64,000 bases of DNA from Elysia crispata (lineage: Eukaryota > Mollusca > Gastropoda > Plakobranchidae). Positions 1-21,762 of this stretch are shown here, in pieces. The DNA lies in assembly GCA_033675545.1 (NCBI GenBank), contig JAWDGP010002498.1, positions 599,501-663,500 on the forward strand, read 5' to 3'. Below the pieces are notes generated by a model. The model was not told the origin of the DNA, did not search any database, and saw nothing but the letters and a program-made list of their open reading frames with translations. Each line of letters begins with the position of its first letter. Positions within the stretch are counted from its first letter, which is position 1. The translations under genes were made by a program, and so were the position numbers.

Positions 1-2056
1 GACACTCAAATTAAAAAAGAAAATACCATTTAATAGATTATCTCTTTTTCCCGTTGTTTGTAATGGTTTTTTTGTTTTATACCAGCCTTATATCTGGAAT
101 GGCTAAAATCAATCTTAAAAAACAATTATAAACAGGAGTAATAGGATTTTGCTGCCATATCTATTTCTTTGTCTTTAAAGTCATCTTGGGCATTCCTTGA
201 CTGCCCTCATCTTTCATGATAGAGTAAGTTTTGTATCTGAGCCTGCCTAAAAAATTTACCAACAGCCTATCCCCACGTAAAATTTTATTTTAAGATTAGC
301 CACAGAGATTTCAATCAGATTACTTCCATAAAAATTTTAAGTAGGGTTGACTAATTCTCTGCATGTATTTATCAATCTTAAAGTATTTCTAAAAAGTAAT
401 TTCAAAATCTAACTGACAAAGTTCTATTTATTACAATGCTTGTTTTGCAAGATCTCTATTAACATTTTAACAATAGATTTTAGAAACATGCACTGAAATG
501 TTACATGCATGTAAAAAAATTGTTTTAGTGAAGGTTGGCTGTAAGGGGTTGAAAGTTGATCTATATCTAGATCTAAGTCTATATTGCTTTCACTTCTTTT
601 GATATCAAACTGAATGTTACATTTCCAGTCAAATCCACTATTTCATCCTCAACTGGACTACCTTTTTTTTCTTCTTGTTATTTTAAAAAGCGTAACACTG
701 CCATAGACTTTTCACATCCAGTAAAAAGTAAAAGAAATTTCAAAGTTTGAAGAAAAACTAAAACAATTCTTTCCTCTAAAAACATGTTTGCATGTAATTA
801 CAATGGAGCGTGGATTCCTCAAATTGCCCTTGGAATAGCATTTCGAACAGCTTTACCATGTATATTTTGAAGTATGTTAACAGAATACAGAGGCTTCCTG
901 TTTTCTTGACTACTCCTGTACAATTCCTAGCATTGCCGTATTTTTTCCTATATTCAGCAGGTCAAATGGATTGAAGACAGAAACCTGAAACAACTTGATC
1001 TGTCATTCCCAACTGCTTTTATGAGAAAACATGTGTCCAAACCCCAGCGCTTAGCGGTTCTTGAACACTTGATGCTAGGTCTAGATCTAGACTTTAGATC
1101 TACATTCAGATTGCAGTCACAAGTTTCTTTCTTGCTAGGCTTTAATTCAGTCCAAAGTCTGCGTTCAAATACAATAAACCTTGCTTGTTTCTGAATTATC
1201 TTTAACCCAAAACATGGACTGTCTTTCAAGGCAAAACTAAACCTTATCCCACCTGAGGACCTAACAAAGGATTAAACACAAGTTCACTATCGTCTGTCCT
1301 GCATTCTAACTTTTGAGTTGTTTGGCCTCCTAACCATCAATAAAGTGACCTTATCCGCCAGCTTTTTTTTCTCACCCATGTACTGATAGAACGAGGGGTG
1401 GATCCAGACGGATTTACCTGTCAGCATTATCCATGTCTTGTACACAAGGGCAAACCTTGTTTACAATCAGCTCTTTTGGAGTCTTAAAGACATATAGACC
1501 TAGCAGGCGTTGACTCACAACTGGCGTCAAGTGGATCAGACTAGGCTATAGTTCGATGGGACGGGAGAGGGGGGTGTAACCCTCCCTGGTGACTAGGTAT
1601 CAAAGACTAGGCCGCCTGTCGACATTTGTAGATCTAATTTCTATTTCCAAACTCTAGAGGAGTTGTAGCCCTTTCTGTCATAAACAAAAAATGTGAAAGC
1701 ATATTGATACGAAACTTGCATGGATGAGAGAGACAGTTATACTAGCCTTAAGAACGTTTCTCGTAGCTTTAGCAGGATTAGTATAGGAGTTATCGGGGGT
1801 CAAAATTCATCCCGTAGAAGCGATGGGAAACACCCCAGCTAACAAGAGGCCTATCCTGTCACTCCTACTGGAAACGCCGCAAGTGAATTAAAGAGAGAAT
1901 TAGAATGGGAAAACGGATGAGTTTGAGGAACTAGTGGTTTGGAGGGATCCCTGTTCCATCTCATCGTATTCTATGTACTTATTTGGACCTTGATTTTAGT
2001 GGGAAATCAGTTAAAGAGTAGCTTATAAACAGGATCAAGAAGATGTGTTAACTTAC
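1..2056. other. Probable LSM4 last intron, no exon recognised
   Basis: No coding segment that continues the Arg/Gly tail of LSM4 in the required phase is visible on the minus strand. The stretch contains CTAGATCTAGATCT-like motifs near 560-590 and 1078-1100 and one copy of a dispersed repeat (850-1268). The short ORF around 954-1229 lies inside that repeat and has no recognisable product. The block 1330-1620 is somewhat richer in GC but I recognise nothing in it. Confidence 0.5.
850..1268 (+). repeat. Dispersed repeat, copy 1
   Basis: This sequence is clearly related, in the same orientation, to 9312-9636. Shared landmarks in order are ATATTTTGAAGTA, GTTAAC, AGAGGCTTC, ACAATTCCT, GGATTGAAGA, CTGTCATTCCCAAC, a CTAGATCTAGA cluster, CAAATTTCTTTCT-like and GAGGACC. 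It has diverged by substitutions and indels. No terminal inverted repeats or coding capacity were seen, so its class is unknown. Confidence 0.6.
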
Positions 2057-10110
<8,054 letters not shown>

Positions 10111-10485
10111 CGTTTATGTCTGCCTTGTGAGTTTGAAGTCCAGTAAGTAGGTCCAAATCTAGATCTACGTTAGATTCTTAGACCTAGTCTAGAACAAAAC
10201 CTACAAGCAACTGAGTTCCAGTGCGGACTTGCACACAAAAATCTGATCTAAAAGCTTGGATAAATTTTTAGATCTAGATCTAGACTAGTTCTAGTATTTG
10301 ATTAATTAGAGTTCCCGATCTTTCAGCACCACGAAGATTTCAATCCACTCCTATTCTTGATAAGGGCTGAGATCTAGATCTAAATTTCGATTTACACTTC
10401 GATTTTGGTCGACAAGACTTTGATTTTTCAGTTTCACCGGTTTCAGCTCTCTGAGCTCTCTCCGTTTTTGGTTCGACTCATGGGC

Positions 10486-10496
10486 GCCGCCATTTT
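10486..10496 (-). promoter_or_regulatory. YY1-type element, probable LSM4 core promoter
   Basis: On the minus strand this reads AAAATGGCGGC, an exact match to the YY1 consensus AAnATGGCGGC that sits just downstream of the start site in many animal housekeeping promoters. It lies in the only locally GC-rich patch (10465-10520) between LSM4 and ALKBH7 and points toward LSM4. The ATG in the element opens a reading frame that soon stops, so it is unlikely to be the LSM4 start codon. Confidence 0.45.
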
Positions 10497-10519
10497 AATT
10501 CGTAATTTCGTGTCTCCAC

Positions 10520-12383
10520 TGAATTCGTCTTTTTCTTCCCACTTACGATGTTTACAAAGACTGTTGTTTTTCCCCCTTTGAAATTCATAAAATAATGCTC
10601 AGGATTTTTTTTTATTTATCTTTGTATTTCAAATGTCTAAATCGTAACAATGAAAAGAGTTTATTCCATTAAAGTGTGTATTAGACAGAAAATTGAAAGA
10701 GGAAATTAAATTATTTGTAGATGCTTCAAGTCTAACACTCTTTGTCATACCTCATTCCATTTAAAAAGTTAGAGGCTTAAGGTGCTTTGCAAATATTTTC
10801 TTAAAGGTCACTATAAAGTATCACGCAATTTACTTTTATTGAATTATAGAAGAAGTTATAACCACACAGCATATCACCTTGGCATACAAGAGCTTTCATT
10901 GCCTACAGGCAAATACTGATTCAGTAATTTCAAACTCAGGAGGGGACATTTTATGCATAAAGAGTTTTTCAAAAGAGCTCAAAGCATCACATAAACCTAG
11001 ATCTTTTTATCAGAAAACTGAACATTAATCTATGAAAATACAATTTCATGTGATAATTATCATCAGACAACAATGTTATGTACAATGGTATATATCATAT
11101 GTAGTATTTAATCTAATACATGTAAAAGTTGGTCATTTCGTTCCAATTTGTTTCTATTCTACAAGTTGCAAAAAAGGTACATTTGCACATACTTTGTCAG
11201 CTTATTGGTACAAAGAATATTATAATTCGTTCCTACAGTGCCCCCATGTTTCTCTTGCAATAATAATTAATATACTAATAACCCTTTCACTGTTGGAACT
11301 AGCATTCAATGCTATAGTAAGTGCTTACACTAATTTCTCTGCGTCAGTTTACTGCTTCTTTTCTTCAATGTGTCAAAAACGTTTAGTTTTCACATAATTA
11401 TAGAGAACACTTTGTGTATTAACAGAATCTTAAATCTTGTTAGCTCTATTAAAGTACAGACAGGGATATATAAAAAATTAAAATCATACAGCTATCTCTT
11501 TAAGAGTAAGAACTTCAGCTGCAAATCATGAGAAATTGTATGCTAAAATTAAAACTTGTACCTATTTGCTTTAATGTAGGGGAATGCTTTATAGTTATAC
11601 AGCAAGTAATGATAAGCCTTGTGCAATTGCTCTAATATTTAATTCCCTATTGTTTAAAAGTTATTTGGCTTAATTTGTTTCATTTTTAGAAACACGTTGA
11701 CCATAGGCATAACCTTTTCAGTTAAAAATAAGCTTTGTAATGGAGCCTTTTTTATGGGGCGAGGGGGCTATTAATTTTTTTATTTTTAAATTACCATGTA
11801 TGTCAAGTGTTGTGACCTACATGATACAATGTGAAAATATAAAAAAATGCTTTGACTTTGTGCAGCATTGAGGTATGATTCCATCTAACCAATTGGATTC
11901 TAACCTTCTTAAGCATCAATGGGATACACGTATTATTATTCATAATCTTGTAAGTAAAAAAAACAAACAAACAAAAAAATATTTAAAGCATTATATAATC
12001 ATAACCTTTGACCTCACCATATCATCAAAATAATCATTTTAATTAGATTTTGGAGAAAACAGGATCAAGAAAACAGTTTACTCCCAACACAGTTTGCTTA
12101 TTAGATTCTTTTGAAAATTCAGAAAAAGAGATATATTTCCTCAAAGCAAAAACATCTCCTCAGGAAATAAACTGATGACCTAGAATTTCAACTATTTCTT
12201 TCCAGGAATGGAAAAAAAAAAAAAGGATTTGTGTGTCAGCACATAAATTAAGACAAAGTCAAAATACCTTTCAACATTTCCAACATATTTTATTCATTAC
12301 GAAATTGAACAGTGCTTATAAAAAGCATTTACATACATGTATTTCTTGTTATTTATGTTATCAACAAGGAAAGAAAATTACGT
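10520..12383. other. Intergenic, LSM4 5' flank to ALKBH7 3' end
   Basis: AT-rich sequence with no ORF that looks conserved. The 121-codon ORF near 11032-11397 has AT-driven composition and no recognisable domain. The ALKBH7 3' untranslated region occupies roughly the last 100 bases on the minus strand. Confidence 0.6.
12289..12294 (-). terminator. Poly(A) signal of ALKBH7
   Basis: The minus strand reads AATAAA about 90 bases downstream of the ALKBH7 stop codon, a normal position for a cleavage and polyadenylation signal. Confidence 0.5.
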
Positions 12384-15300
12384 TTATGAGGTAAGTGTTG
12401 CAGTTGGCTCATTACGACAAATGATAGAAATTCTTCTTTCCCTCGGCACATGCTGATTTCTGAAATATGACTGTTCATCCTTGAGAACTTCATGTGTAAA
12501 TTCATATCTTGCTCGTCCTCTGGAAAATATAAAAGATTCATGTGCTATGAGAAATTCTAAGGGCAGATAAACAATCCTCATGGAAAGATCAGGGATCTCA
12601 ACTCAAAATCTTGAAAACCACTGAACTTTTTGTGGAGGGGAGCAAAATATTAGAGTGTAATAGAATTATACAAGATTATCAATTTCTTATATTATATGTC
12701 TTAAACATTGAAAAAGGTGGAAATCTGAGAAAAACAAACACAAAAAAAAAAACAATATGGAAGACCAGGGATTCACAGAAGGGATCGATAACGGAACCTC
12801 AGAAAAGGCAAAAACATACGAATTCTGCAGATCCGCCGAAAATTGAGATCCTTGAAAGATGTCTGAATAAAGATACATAGTTGGCAAATGCAAAATAAAC
12901 TGTATTATAAATACAAAGTCAGATTAAATTTTCACTCAATAATTATAGTGGATTCATTACTTAATTTCTTTTGATAAAGCCTCTTTGTGATAAATTGGAA
13001 TGCCTGACAAAATTCAAATTAAAATTGTCAACATTTTATTTGTTGATATTTCAATTATGCATAGTAGAGTAATAGAAATATAAAATAAATTGAGTTTGGC
13101 TGGCATAGACTGGCACAGATTTTATTCCAATCATTAGAGACTAGATACAGAGTACATTTTTCAAGCTTGAGAACTTAATCATTTACAGATCTGCAGTACA
13201 AAACTAAATGTGACATAGCTTTCATTCATACTCAAAATTTTGTTCAATACAACTTTTCATACACATGTTAGCTCAAATAATACTTTGGGAGTCTTTTACT
13301 CCATATGAAATGCCTTTTAAATTAGTATACAAATATCTGAAATACATATGTATTTTAAATCATAGATTCAACCGAATAGATGGCATCCATACAATTTAAA
13401 AACTTATTACTCAAAGTCATACTAAAACCTCCCCTATGTTTATCACTGTAATTTTTACAATATCAGTATACCTCAATTTAACCAAATCCATATTTCATAA
13501 CTCAATGTATAAGTATTTGTCGTTTTTCCTGGGTTTGTTTGCCTCAGGTGCACTAATAAAATGATCAAATGAAATTTCAAAAGAAAAACGAAATTTAAAT
13601 CAGTTTCAATAAACATGCAAGTTCAACTGTTTGCTAACTTATTTTCAGAAAAAAAGGTCACTTTAAATCCTACAATTTCTCAAATGAAGATTTAACATCT
13701 TGCTCCTAGTTTCCATATAAGGTTTATGCTTATTTTGAAAAGACAAGGAAAAGAATTTCATTTCCTCCTTAGTCTTCCATATTACACTCTTTGTATGTAT
13801 GGTTTAAAAAAATGAAGTAGGTATGCACCCTAAGTTTAAGAAAATCAAAAAAGGAAGACAGATTAAAGTGGGGGTAAGCAGGCCGGAGTAAACAGAGAGC
13901 TTCATTCAAAGAAGATAAGAAGATGAGAAGAGGAGGTGACACAGTTGATTGTATGGATAGTGAATCAGGAACAATTGGACTTTATTAAGCCTGGAGGTAG
14001 ATGTACTCAAAAAATGATGCAGTAGATCAGGAGCTATATATGTGTATCAGGAACAGGACATGGAAGGTATACATATTCGTATGGCACCAAAAGAGCTAGA
14101 TTGCCCTTTTGTTGCCTCTCAAGGTAAGTATAAAAATGGTAAACGTAAATAAATTGATACAAAAGAAATAAATATGATGCAAAAGTGAAAGATCAATAAA
14201 TGTGAGTTGAGTTGATGCAACAAAATGGTGACAAATCTGTTGCTACTGTAAGTATTTACACTCTCTTTTCACTGAAGAATACTGTATTTCAGTCCATATC
14301 CTAGCCCGCATCAAAACACTGTAAATTGAAAGAGAAACGTACTGCCTGGATAATACAGTACCCCAAATAAAATAAAATTCCCGAGCTTCTATCAGTACGT
14401 GTAACAAGTTTCATTGTGACAGGTGTGATAATTTATGATATAGACAAATGTGTAAGGCATAAAAGATTTTTGCTTTGAGAATTTAATGCGATCACATTAA
14501 AAGCTCAAAGAATGTTGGTCATAATTCTTACAGCTGAGTGGCAATTTTGCATTCTGATGTCCTATAGAGCAAAAAATGGACATCGAGCCTAAATAAATAA
14601 TTTATTACCTCATGATATACAAAGATCGTCTTGGCAAATAAACATCTGCAACCTTTGTGTTGTCGCTTTCCAAGGCAAGACGCATAACACACGATGACAG
14701 TAAGCACATACCAGTGATTGTATCACCACAAAACTGGAAAAGAAAAGAACAGTTTTCACCTTTTCAAGATATTTTTTTTAGATTTGCCTTTACAAACTAT
14801 AGGTATGAAGGCCTGAAAATCTCATTGAGGTAAATGTAGACTGAGAATAAAATGTAGGAATACTTTCTCCCATCTTGACAATGTTGACTTCTTTAATTTT
14901 CACTTCAATCTCACTTTCTTCATTACATTTTCAAAAAAACTCAATGTTTTGTAAACAAATTTTTGAGTTATGATGAGAACTATAAAAGAGATTTAGCGAA
15001 CAGATAAACAACAAAGTAGTAGGTTCAACGAAATTTGAAAGTCTTCTTTTATCCTAATAGCTGATGGCAAATGGAAATAACTAAGAAACAAATGTTGCAA
15101 GCTTTCAGATTCCTTGCAAAGGCCGATGTTTATTCAATCAGGTTGATGATTCTAATTTTTTTTTTTACATGTGTAGCCAACTATGGCAACAGAAACAGTG
15201 CAAGATGGCAAAAAAAAGATCTCAAGGAATTCAGACTAGAGTATCACTGGAAACTGCAGTCTATACAAATAAATTTGAGAAAGAGAAACTTAGTTTACAC

Positions 15301-17150
15301 TAAAAGTAACAAACACAAACAATTTTTTTTAATTTATAAAACACTATTTCACACACTCTGACAGCATCCACATGTGGTTTGATGTAGCCATCTTTAGCTA
15401 TATCCAAAACATGCACATAGGCCAGTGGAGCAACATTGGAGGTAAAAGCCAAACTTTTTACGCGCTCAATAATTTGCATGTTTTGTTCATTCCATTCTCT
15501 CTTTTCTGTCTCTCTGTAGCCATGGATTGCCTGCAAGAAATAAAGTTAAAATAAAAAATGTAAAAAAGGATTTAAACAGCGAGTGCATTTCTAAACAGGA
15601 ATTTTTAATTCAAAAGTAGAGTGGAAAGCCCTTTTTGAATCTTTCAATATAACATTTTTACCAAAACACTAAAAAAATCAAAGACCAATCGGTGATGAAA
15701 ATGTAATAGTGACACTAGCTTCAATCAAGTGATAAAAGTCTTTGGAATTAATAAAATGTAAGCTAGGTGGAGTCCTTTTTAATTTATGCATAATTCCAAC
15801 ATATAATCAGTAAATTTAAATTGTTGAATGTATTCTAAGTCTCTCTTAAAAAACAAAAAACAACCACAACAAAGTAACAATAGTTACAGTGGAAAAGTCA
15901 AAACAGAAGAAGAAGGAGATTTTTCATCAAAGACGTCAGTATTTCAAGTAGTTTTTGTTCAATTCCAACCCATAATTCAAAGTTAACTAAGCTCAATTTT
16001 TCCTACTGAAATTTTATCCCATCCTACATGTTGTTTCCACTAAGAAATTAAAGTGAACTTTATTTGAAAACAATTGTCAACTGACAAACAACACAAGAGT
16101 CTCTTTGACAAACAAAAGCATTGTGAAATGGGTGGAGGAGGAGCAGATAAGAATATAAAAAAAAGCAAGCAAAATCTAACCCATCTCCATAATGACACAG
16201 TTCAGTTTGCTAAATTCTAAGTTTTGATCTTTCATTAAAGCAATTCAAAAAAGACTGGAGGCCCAAATATGTACTAAATCTGTATCATACTTACTGGTTG
16301 CCAGCTATGTTATATAATCCATATTAATTATACATGTTGATCAAAATAGTTCATCATTAGCATATCTATGCAAATTAAATTTGGGTACATTAAAGATTAT
16401 TCTAGCTTCCTTAAAATTGTTCACTTGATGCCAAATGCTTTACTCTAAATAGATGGTTAAAAGGAAATTAGATCATTGGCATGGAAACTTCTACAAATAT
16501 CTACATATTTTGACTAAGCATGATACCACATTTCAGTTTTTCTTTTTGGTCAAACCTTACTACATAGATTACAATATACAATAAATGGCTCTCTAATGTA
16601 ACAGCCACTACCATATTCTACCAAATACTTTTCTTGAACTTACATTGTCCCAGTGATCAAACTCATAGCGTAATCTTCTCATGTACTTTTCAACCTCAGC
16701 CAGTAGAGATTCCTCTTCACTTTCGTTGATGAAATTTGTTTTAACAATCATATCACTGGAGAGAATATCTTGCAATCTGTCATCTTTGACATCTAGGTAG
16801 TTTTCGCTTTCCTGTAAATCTTTTTGTGTAGTGGAATAGTCTTTTTTTATGGTTATTTTACATCTTTTTAAGTGATTTTCTGAGCAGTCCTGCTTAATCC
16901 ATGGAGCAAACTCTGTGGTAAGTTTTTTATGACGATCTGCACCAACATATGAGGAGAAATTTGATCTCTTTATTTGTACAACAAAACATTGCTGTTGCAA
17001 AACTAGAGCATTTTTATGACTTATATAGAGTGAAAGTTTGCCAAGGCTGGGAGCCACTGTTTGTCTTGGGATGAATGCAGATTTATCCTTTCTTCCAAAT
17101 GGTTTAAGAGTATCAAACAAGAGTTTGCTTATTCTCTGATAAGTTCCCAT
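12384..17150 (-). CDS. ALKBH7: Mitochondrial AlkB homolog 7 (Fe/2-oxoglutarate dioxygenase)
   Basis: ALKBH7 is a mitochondrial AlkB-family dioxygenase implicated in programmed necrosis, fatty-acid metabolism and demethylation of mitochondrial RNA. Four minus-strand coding exons join in phase: 16644-17150, 15357-15530, 14609-14733 and 12384-12519. The product has 313 residues. Family landmarks are YEFDHWDN then AIHGYRETEK (exon 1/2 junction), HVLDIAKDGYIKPHVD (metal ligands H222 and D224), SLYIMRGRARYEFTHEV (distal ligand H278), and RRISIICR, which carries the 2-oxoglutarate-binding arginine. The start is the only ATG before the conserved core, and an in-frame stop lies ten codons upstream. 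Human ALKBH7 has 221 residues. The excess is an N-terminal region of about 90 residues, basic at the start (MGTYQRISKLLFDTLKPFGR), consistent with a targeting peptide plus a lineage-specific linker. A good acceptor at 17203-17204 implies a further upstream 5' UTR exon that I did not locate. Confidence 0.95.
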
Positions 17151-17867
17151 GACAATTTGAATTGCTCTGAAGCTCTTTCACATTGTAAATTCTGAGGAGT
17201 AACTAAAAAGTTAAAGAAAAAGATAAAAATCTGACAAACCTTGTAACTCAGGCAAAGATGGAAGCAGAGAAGGCCTAGAAGCTACATCCATTAAATTATA
17301 ATAATTTGGCTTTGAATCAATATTTGGTTTATTTTCAGTTCCCATTTGTCTCACAATGAAGCAAATGGCAGCATAGATAGATTTTACAGCATGTTTTGCT
17401 TACAACTAATTTAAAAAAAAATGTCCTCAACTGATGTAAAATTTGTTTTACCAGCTACATAAATAAGTGTGCCTTTTTTCCTATTCCCTTATGAGCAATT
17501 CAAAACAAAATTATTTATATATTTAAAGAAAAAAAAAAAACAAAAACAAGTTATACAAGTTGTTCTATATATATGTAGTAATGTGGTTTAGACATAAAAT
17601 GCCATATTAGCCTTCTTTGATGGGGAGTAAGCCTTGCAAGCATTAGCATCTTTGTTGGTCATGTGTATATATGTTCTGGAAAATACATGTATGAACCTTA
17701 GCAAAAAAAAAAAGCCTTAGATAAATTACAGCAACAATCAAATTAAAACTTTACACATTCCTAAAATCAAAATCTTTTATGGTATACTAACAAGGAAATT
17801 CTGAGATAACTTAAAAAACCTAACAGCAACATATACATAATTTTTTTAAACTGACGGGAGGGAGGGG

Positions 17868-17977
<110 letters not shown>

Positions 17978-18347
17978 GACAGAGAAAGATAGACAAAGAG
18001 AGAGAAAGGGGAAGATAAGAAGTGAGTGCGTCATGGGAACTTAAACTATAAAAGGGATCTGAGAGAATGAGAGAAAAGTGAAGGAAGAGTGTGAAAAAAT
18101 AGAAAGGCTCATATTAGTGGGGGTCATTAAGATTGAGGAGGAGGAAGATATTGAAATAAGAAAGAAAAAAGGCAAATGAAAGTAAAGGAAGAAAGAGAGC
18201 GAGAGATTGAGAATGTTCTCAAAAAGTTATTTCTTGAGAGTTATAGAGCTAGAGATGACAGTGAGTGAAGAAGGAGAACATGAGAGGTAGGGGGAACAAG
18301 CAATAAATAGACAGATAAAAAGAATACACAAAAAACAGACAGCAGGG

Positions 18348-18354
18348 TAGAGAG

Positions 18355-18451
<97 letters not shown>

Positions 18452-18642
18452 GAGGGTGGGAGAGAGAGACAGAGACAGAGATAGACAGAGAGAGAGGCAG
18501 AGAGACAGAAAGAGGAAGAGGGAAGAGAGAAAGAGACAGAGACAAAGGGAGAGAGACAGAAAGAGGCAGAGGGAAGAGAGAAAGAGACAGAGACAGAGAG
18601 AGGGAGAGAGAGAAAGAGAGACAGAGAGAGAGAGAGAGAGGG

Positions 18643-18703
<61 letters not shown>

Positions 18704-18760
18704 CAGAGACAGAGAGAGAGAGAGAGGCAGAGAGACAGAGAGAGAGAAAGGGAGGAAGAG
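18348..18760. repeat. Long imperfect (GA)n tract
   Basis: About 410 bases of GA repeat, degenerating in the middle into GACAGA and GGCAGAGAGA variants, then pure GA again. Arg/Glu- and Ser/Leu-rich ORFs here are repeat artefacts. Confidence 0.95.
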
Positions 18761-20342
18761 ATTATGTCGTTAAGAGAGGCCTCAACGAGATCGGAAAATT
18801 ATGTTTGGCAGCTTGCAACTTAAATAAAACAATAGTTGAACTTCGAAATACTAATTTAAAGTGCATTCTATTTCTAACCATGATGCGTGAGGCCTGGATC
18901 AATCAAATATGATGATCAATGCGATCTACTTATCGTATTTAAAATTTCATTAAATCAATACCTCCCTTCCTCAGAACAAAAATATGAAAAATTCATTTCT
19001 AAAATTGTGGTAGGCTATGATTCAAACAAAACAATAAGAATAAGATCAGAGCAACTTTTTTGTTCATACTTTTTCCTCTCCCATAACTACCCTTTTAAAC
19101 CCTTTTAGTACACAGGATAGTGTAATATTTTGTGAAAAGTTATGCTACTTGAACCCTCCATAACCAAACTTTACCATTAAAACGAAGAACAGCAAAAAAA
19201 TAAATAAATAAATAAACAAATAAATATTAAACACAGCTCTGTGCATAGTCAGAGTATCAGTAGGCCTATATATTAGTAAAAATTAAATGCCTTTAAATCA
19301 ACAAAAATGAAATCTAACATCTTTGTTAATCTTCACTTATAGTTTTCTAATTGGTAAGAAAGACAAGATTGAGTTATTCAAATCATCTACATTTTTCATG
19401 AATGGCTTTTTGCCATGAGCAGCAAAAAAATGCTTTATGATGATTTATGTAAAAGTTCATTACCTGAAAATTAACAAATTATTATTATTCCACAGTCTGA
19501 TCAACCTTAGGAGGATGATAATAAGCCCTTTGATGTTGGAAAAGAAGTATTTATTTAATCGATGGACCATGAAGTAGTTGTGTCAGTATTTTTGTATTCC
19601 TTATATCTATCAACATTAAATTGTATAATCCCAGCACTTATTTCTTAAAACTAGAAGTTAAGTAGCTGCATGTAAATTATGTTTTGAGAGATTTTAACGA
19701 CAAGAAGAGATGTGATTTTAACTCTGTTCCTATATTAAAAGGATGTAGCCCATATTTTTATGACAATGTATCTCCTTCAGTAAACATGTAGAAAGCAAGT
19801 TTACCCATTTTGAAAATAAACTAAAAGAAAAAAAACACTTTGAAATTATCTTTTCTTGTGATTAAGCTGTGATGAGAATTAATCTAAATGGGAAGGACTT
19901 CCTCTGTCATATTAAAGGAGGCTTTGTTTGATCTGGCCATTGAAAAAGAGTGGGCTTGGTTTTAGTATGTGGGTAATAAAAAGAAAATTTAACTTTGTTT
20001 TTAACAAACTAGAGCATCATCATAAACCAATGTACCCAATCGAAAGTCCTACCTCTAAATGTTTTATCTGTTACTAAGAGATATAATAAGCAAAATGGCC
20101 GAACTATTCTTAGATTAGAAATGATTTCAAACTTATAAATCACAAACACAGTTATGTTATAGAGCTAATAGTAATAGGGAAGGCCTTGATTCAAATTTTG
20201 TTCAACTGGTCAATACTTGCTATGGTATAATAGAACTTATTAATGCCTCAAGTAAATGTAAATAATTTCCTAACTGATAATTACCAATAAAATCAGTACG
20301 GTTTCATATAATATCCTATAGATTTATCATTTCAGTAGTATT

Positions 20343-20561
20343 GCAGATATCGGCCCAACACACTTTAAGCTTTAAAATTGTATATTTCTTAATAAATTTG
20401 ATATGCTGAACACGAATATGAAGGTTTTATTCGTCGCAAATAAATACTTTGTAAGATATAAGCATTTTTGTATTGCTCTATAATCTTATTAAACTACAAG
20501 TTTCGAATTCGTCGAGAAACATACAATTGTGAAGCCTAACGTGAGTTGGGCCGATATCTGC
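20343..20561 (+). mobile_element. 219-bp MITE, copy 1
   Basis: The element begins GCAGATATCGGCCCAAC and ends with its exact inverted repeat GTTGGGCCGATATCTGC. It is 219 bases long and non-coding. A second copy of the same length and orientation is at 52797-53015. Shared interior landmarks are TTTGATATG, GAACACG, ATATGAAGGTTTTATTC, CGCAAATAAATACTTT and AAGATATAAGCATTTT. The TIRs and fixed length make it a miniature inverted-repeat transposable element. I do not recognise the superfamily. Confidence 0.85.
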
Positions 20562-21688
20562 AAATATACCATCATATCTTAATACATGTATACTAAACCA
20601 ACATATCCAATCGGAGGTCGTACCGCTAATAGTGTAATAAATTCATTCTAGAAATCTAGATCTAGATTTACCGTTTCGTCCAGAACGCCTCTGTTTGTTT
20701 GTTTTTTTTTTGTCCTCTTCTGATTCAGCTGATTTAAGAAAAATTCACATCATCTACATTTGAGGGTTTTAAAACTGTTGGCTTCAGGGTACATTCGACG
20801 TCTTTGGAGCTTCAGGAAAAGCCTACTTTCTTTTTTCTCTGACATTTAGTTTCGGTCTTGGAGCAAAAAAAATCATGTGGAGTATCGAAAATGGAAGTAT
20901 GATATGGAAAATCGGATATGAAGGCTTTGTTCATTGGATAATTTCCCCCCAAAAATGGAAGAGGTCTATGATTAGACAAAAAGTCAGTCCTAAGTGGGTC
21001 GAAGTCCATTCGCGGTTAGAATGAGAATTAACAATATCAAGATGGCAATTATCCCCCATCAGAATCTGAGAGAAAATAAAGGGCGATAAAAAACAAACAA
21101 ACAAAAACGACAAATTAAAATTATATCTAGAGCCCACATAGACTCGACAATGTTTTTTTCCCTAAGATTCCTCGAAAAGATAGGGGCTAGGTTCTCAAAG
21201 AACGATTCGCCAAAGCTATGCCTGCTTGGGCCTGATTCTCTGTCATGACTTTTCATTTTTTTCCCAAGCAGCTTCAATTTGTGCACAATCTCTATTTTGC
21301 TGCACGATAGTAATTTTTTATCACTATAAATTCATAACATTACTGCTACTACCACCACCACCACCACCACAATTTCTACCACTATCGTTCCCTAAATTGC
21401 CCGCAAAAGGCGATATTCCATCAAATCAGGGATGGGGTTAATTTGGTGGGAGAGAGCTTTACCAGCGCTAAATTGGAGCATTTATATTATTTATTGTTTT
21501 ATTGAATTATATGAAGGCAAATCAGTATCGTTTACAAAAAAGTGCAACAATGAAGTTGTCATATATGTATTGAATGCCTTTACTGTTAATTCATTGATGC
21601 CTATGAAATAATTTGTTATCTCCTGTAAGTAAATGAAAAACAAGATTTTTTTTTCTCTTCTAAAAGTATTATTATTGTATCTATACAT

Positions 21689-21704
21689 ACACACATACAC
21701 ACAT

Positions 21705-21757
<53 letters not shown>
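21689..21757. repeat. (AC)n-(AT)n compound microsatellite
   Basis: Alternating CA/TACACA repeats run into about 37 bases of AT dinucleotides. Confidence 0.95.

Positions 21758-21762
<5 letters not shown>

Noticed and set aside
10468-10480. tRNA B-box-like GGTTCGACTC
   Set aside because: There is no A-box at the right distance and no cloverleaf-forming arms. It is a chance match in the LSM4 promoter patch.
11032-11397. 121-codon plus-strand ORF
   Set aside because: It has hydrophobic/AT-driven composition, no homologous motif and no splice or promoter context. It is probably a chance ORF in intergenic DNA.
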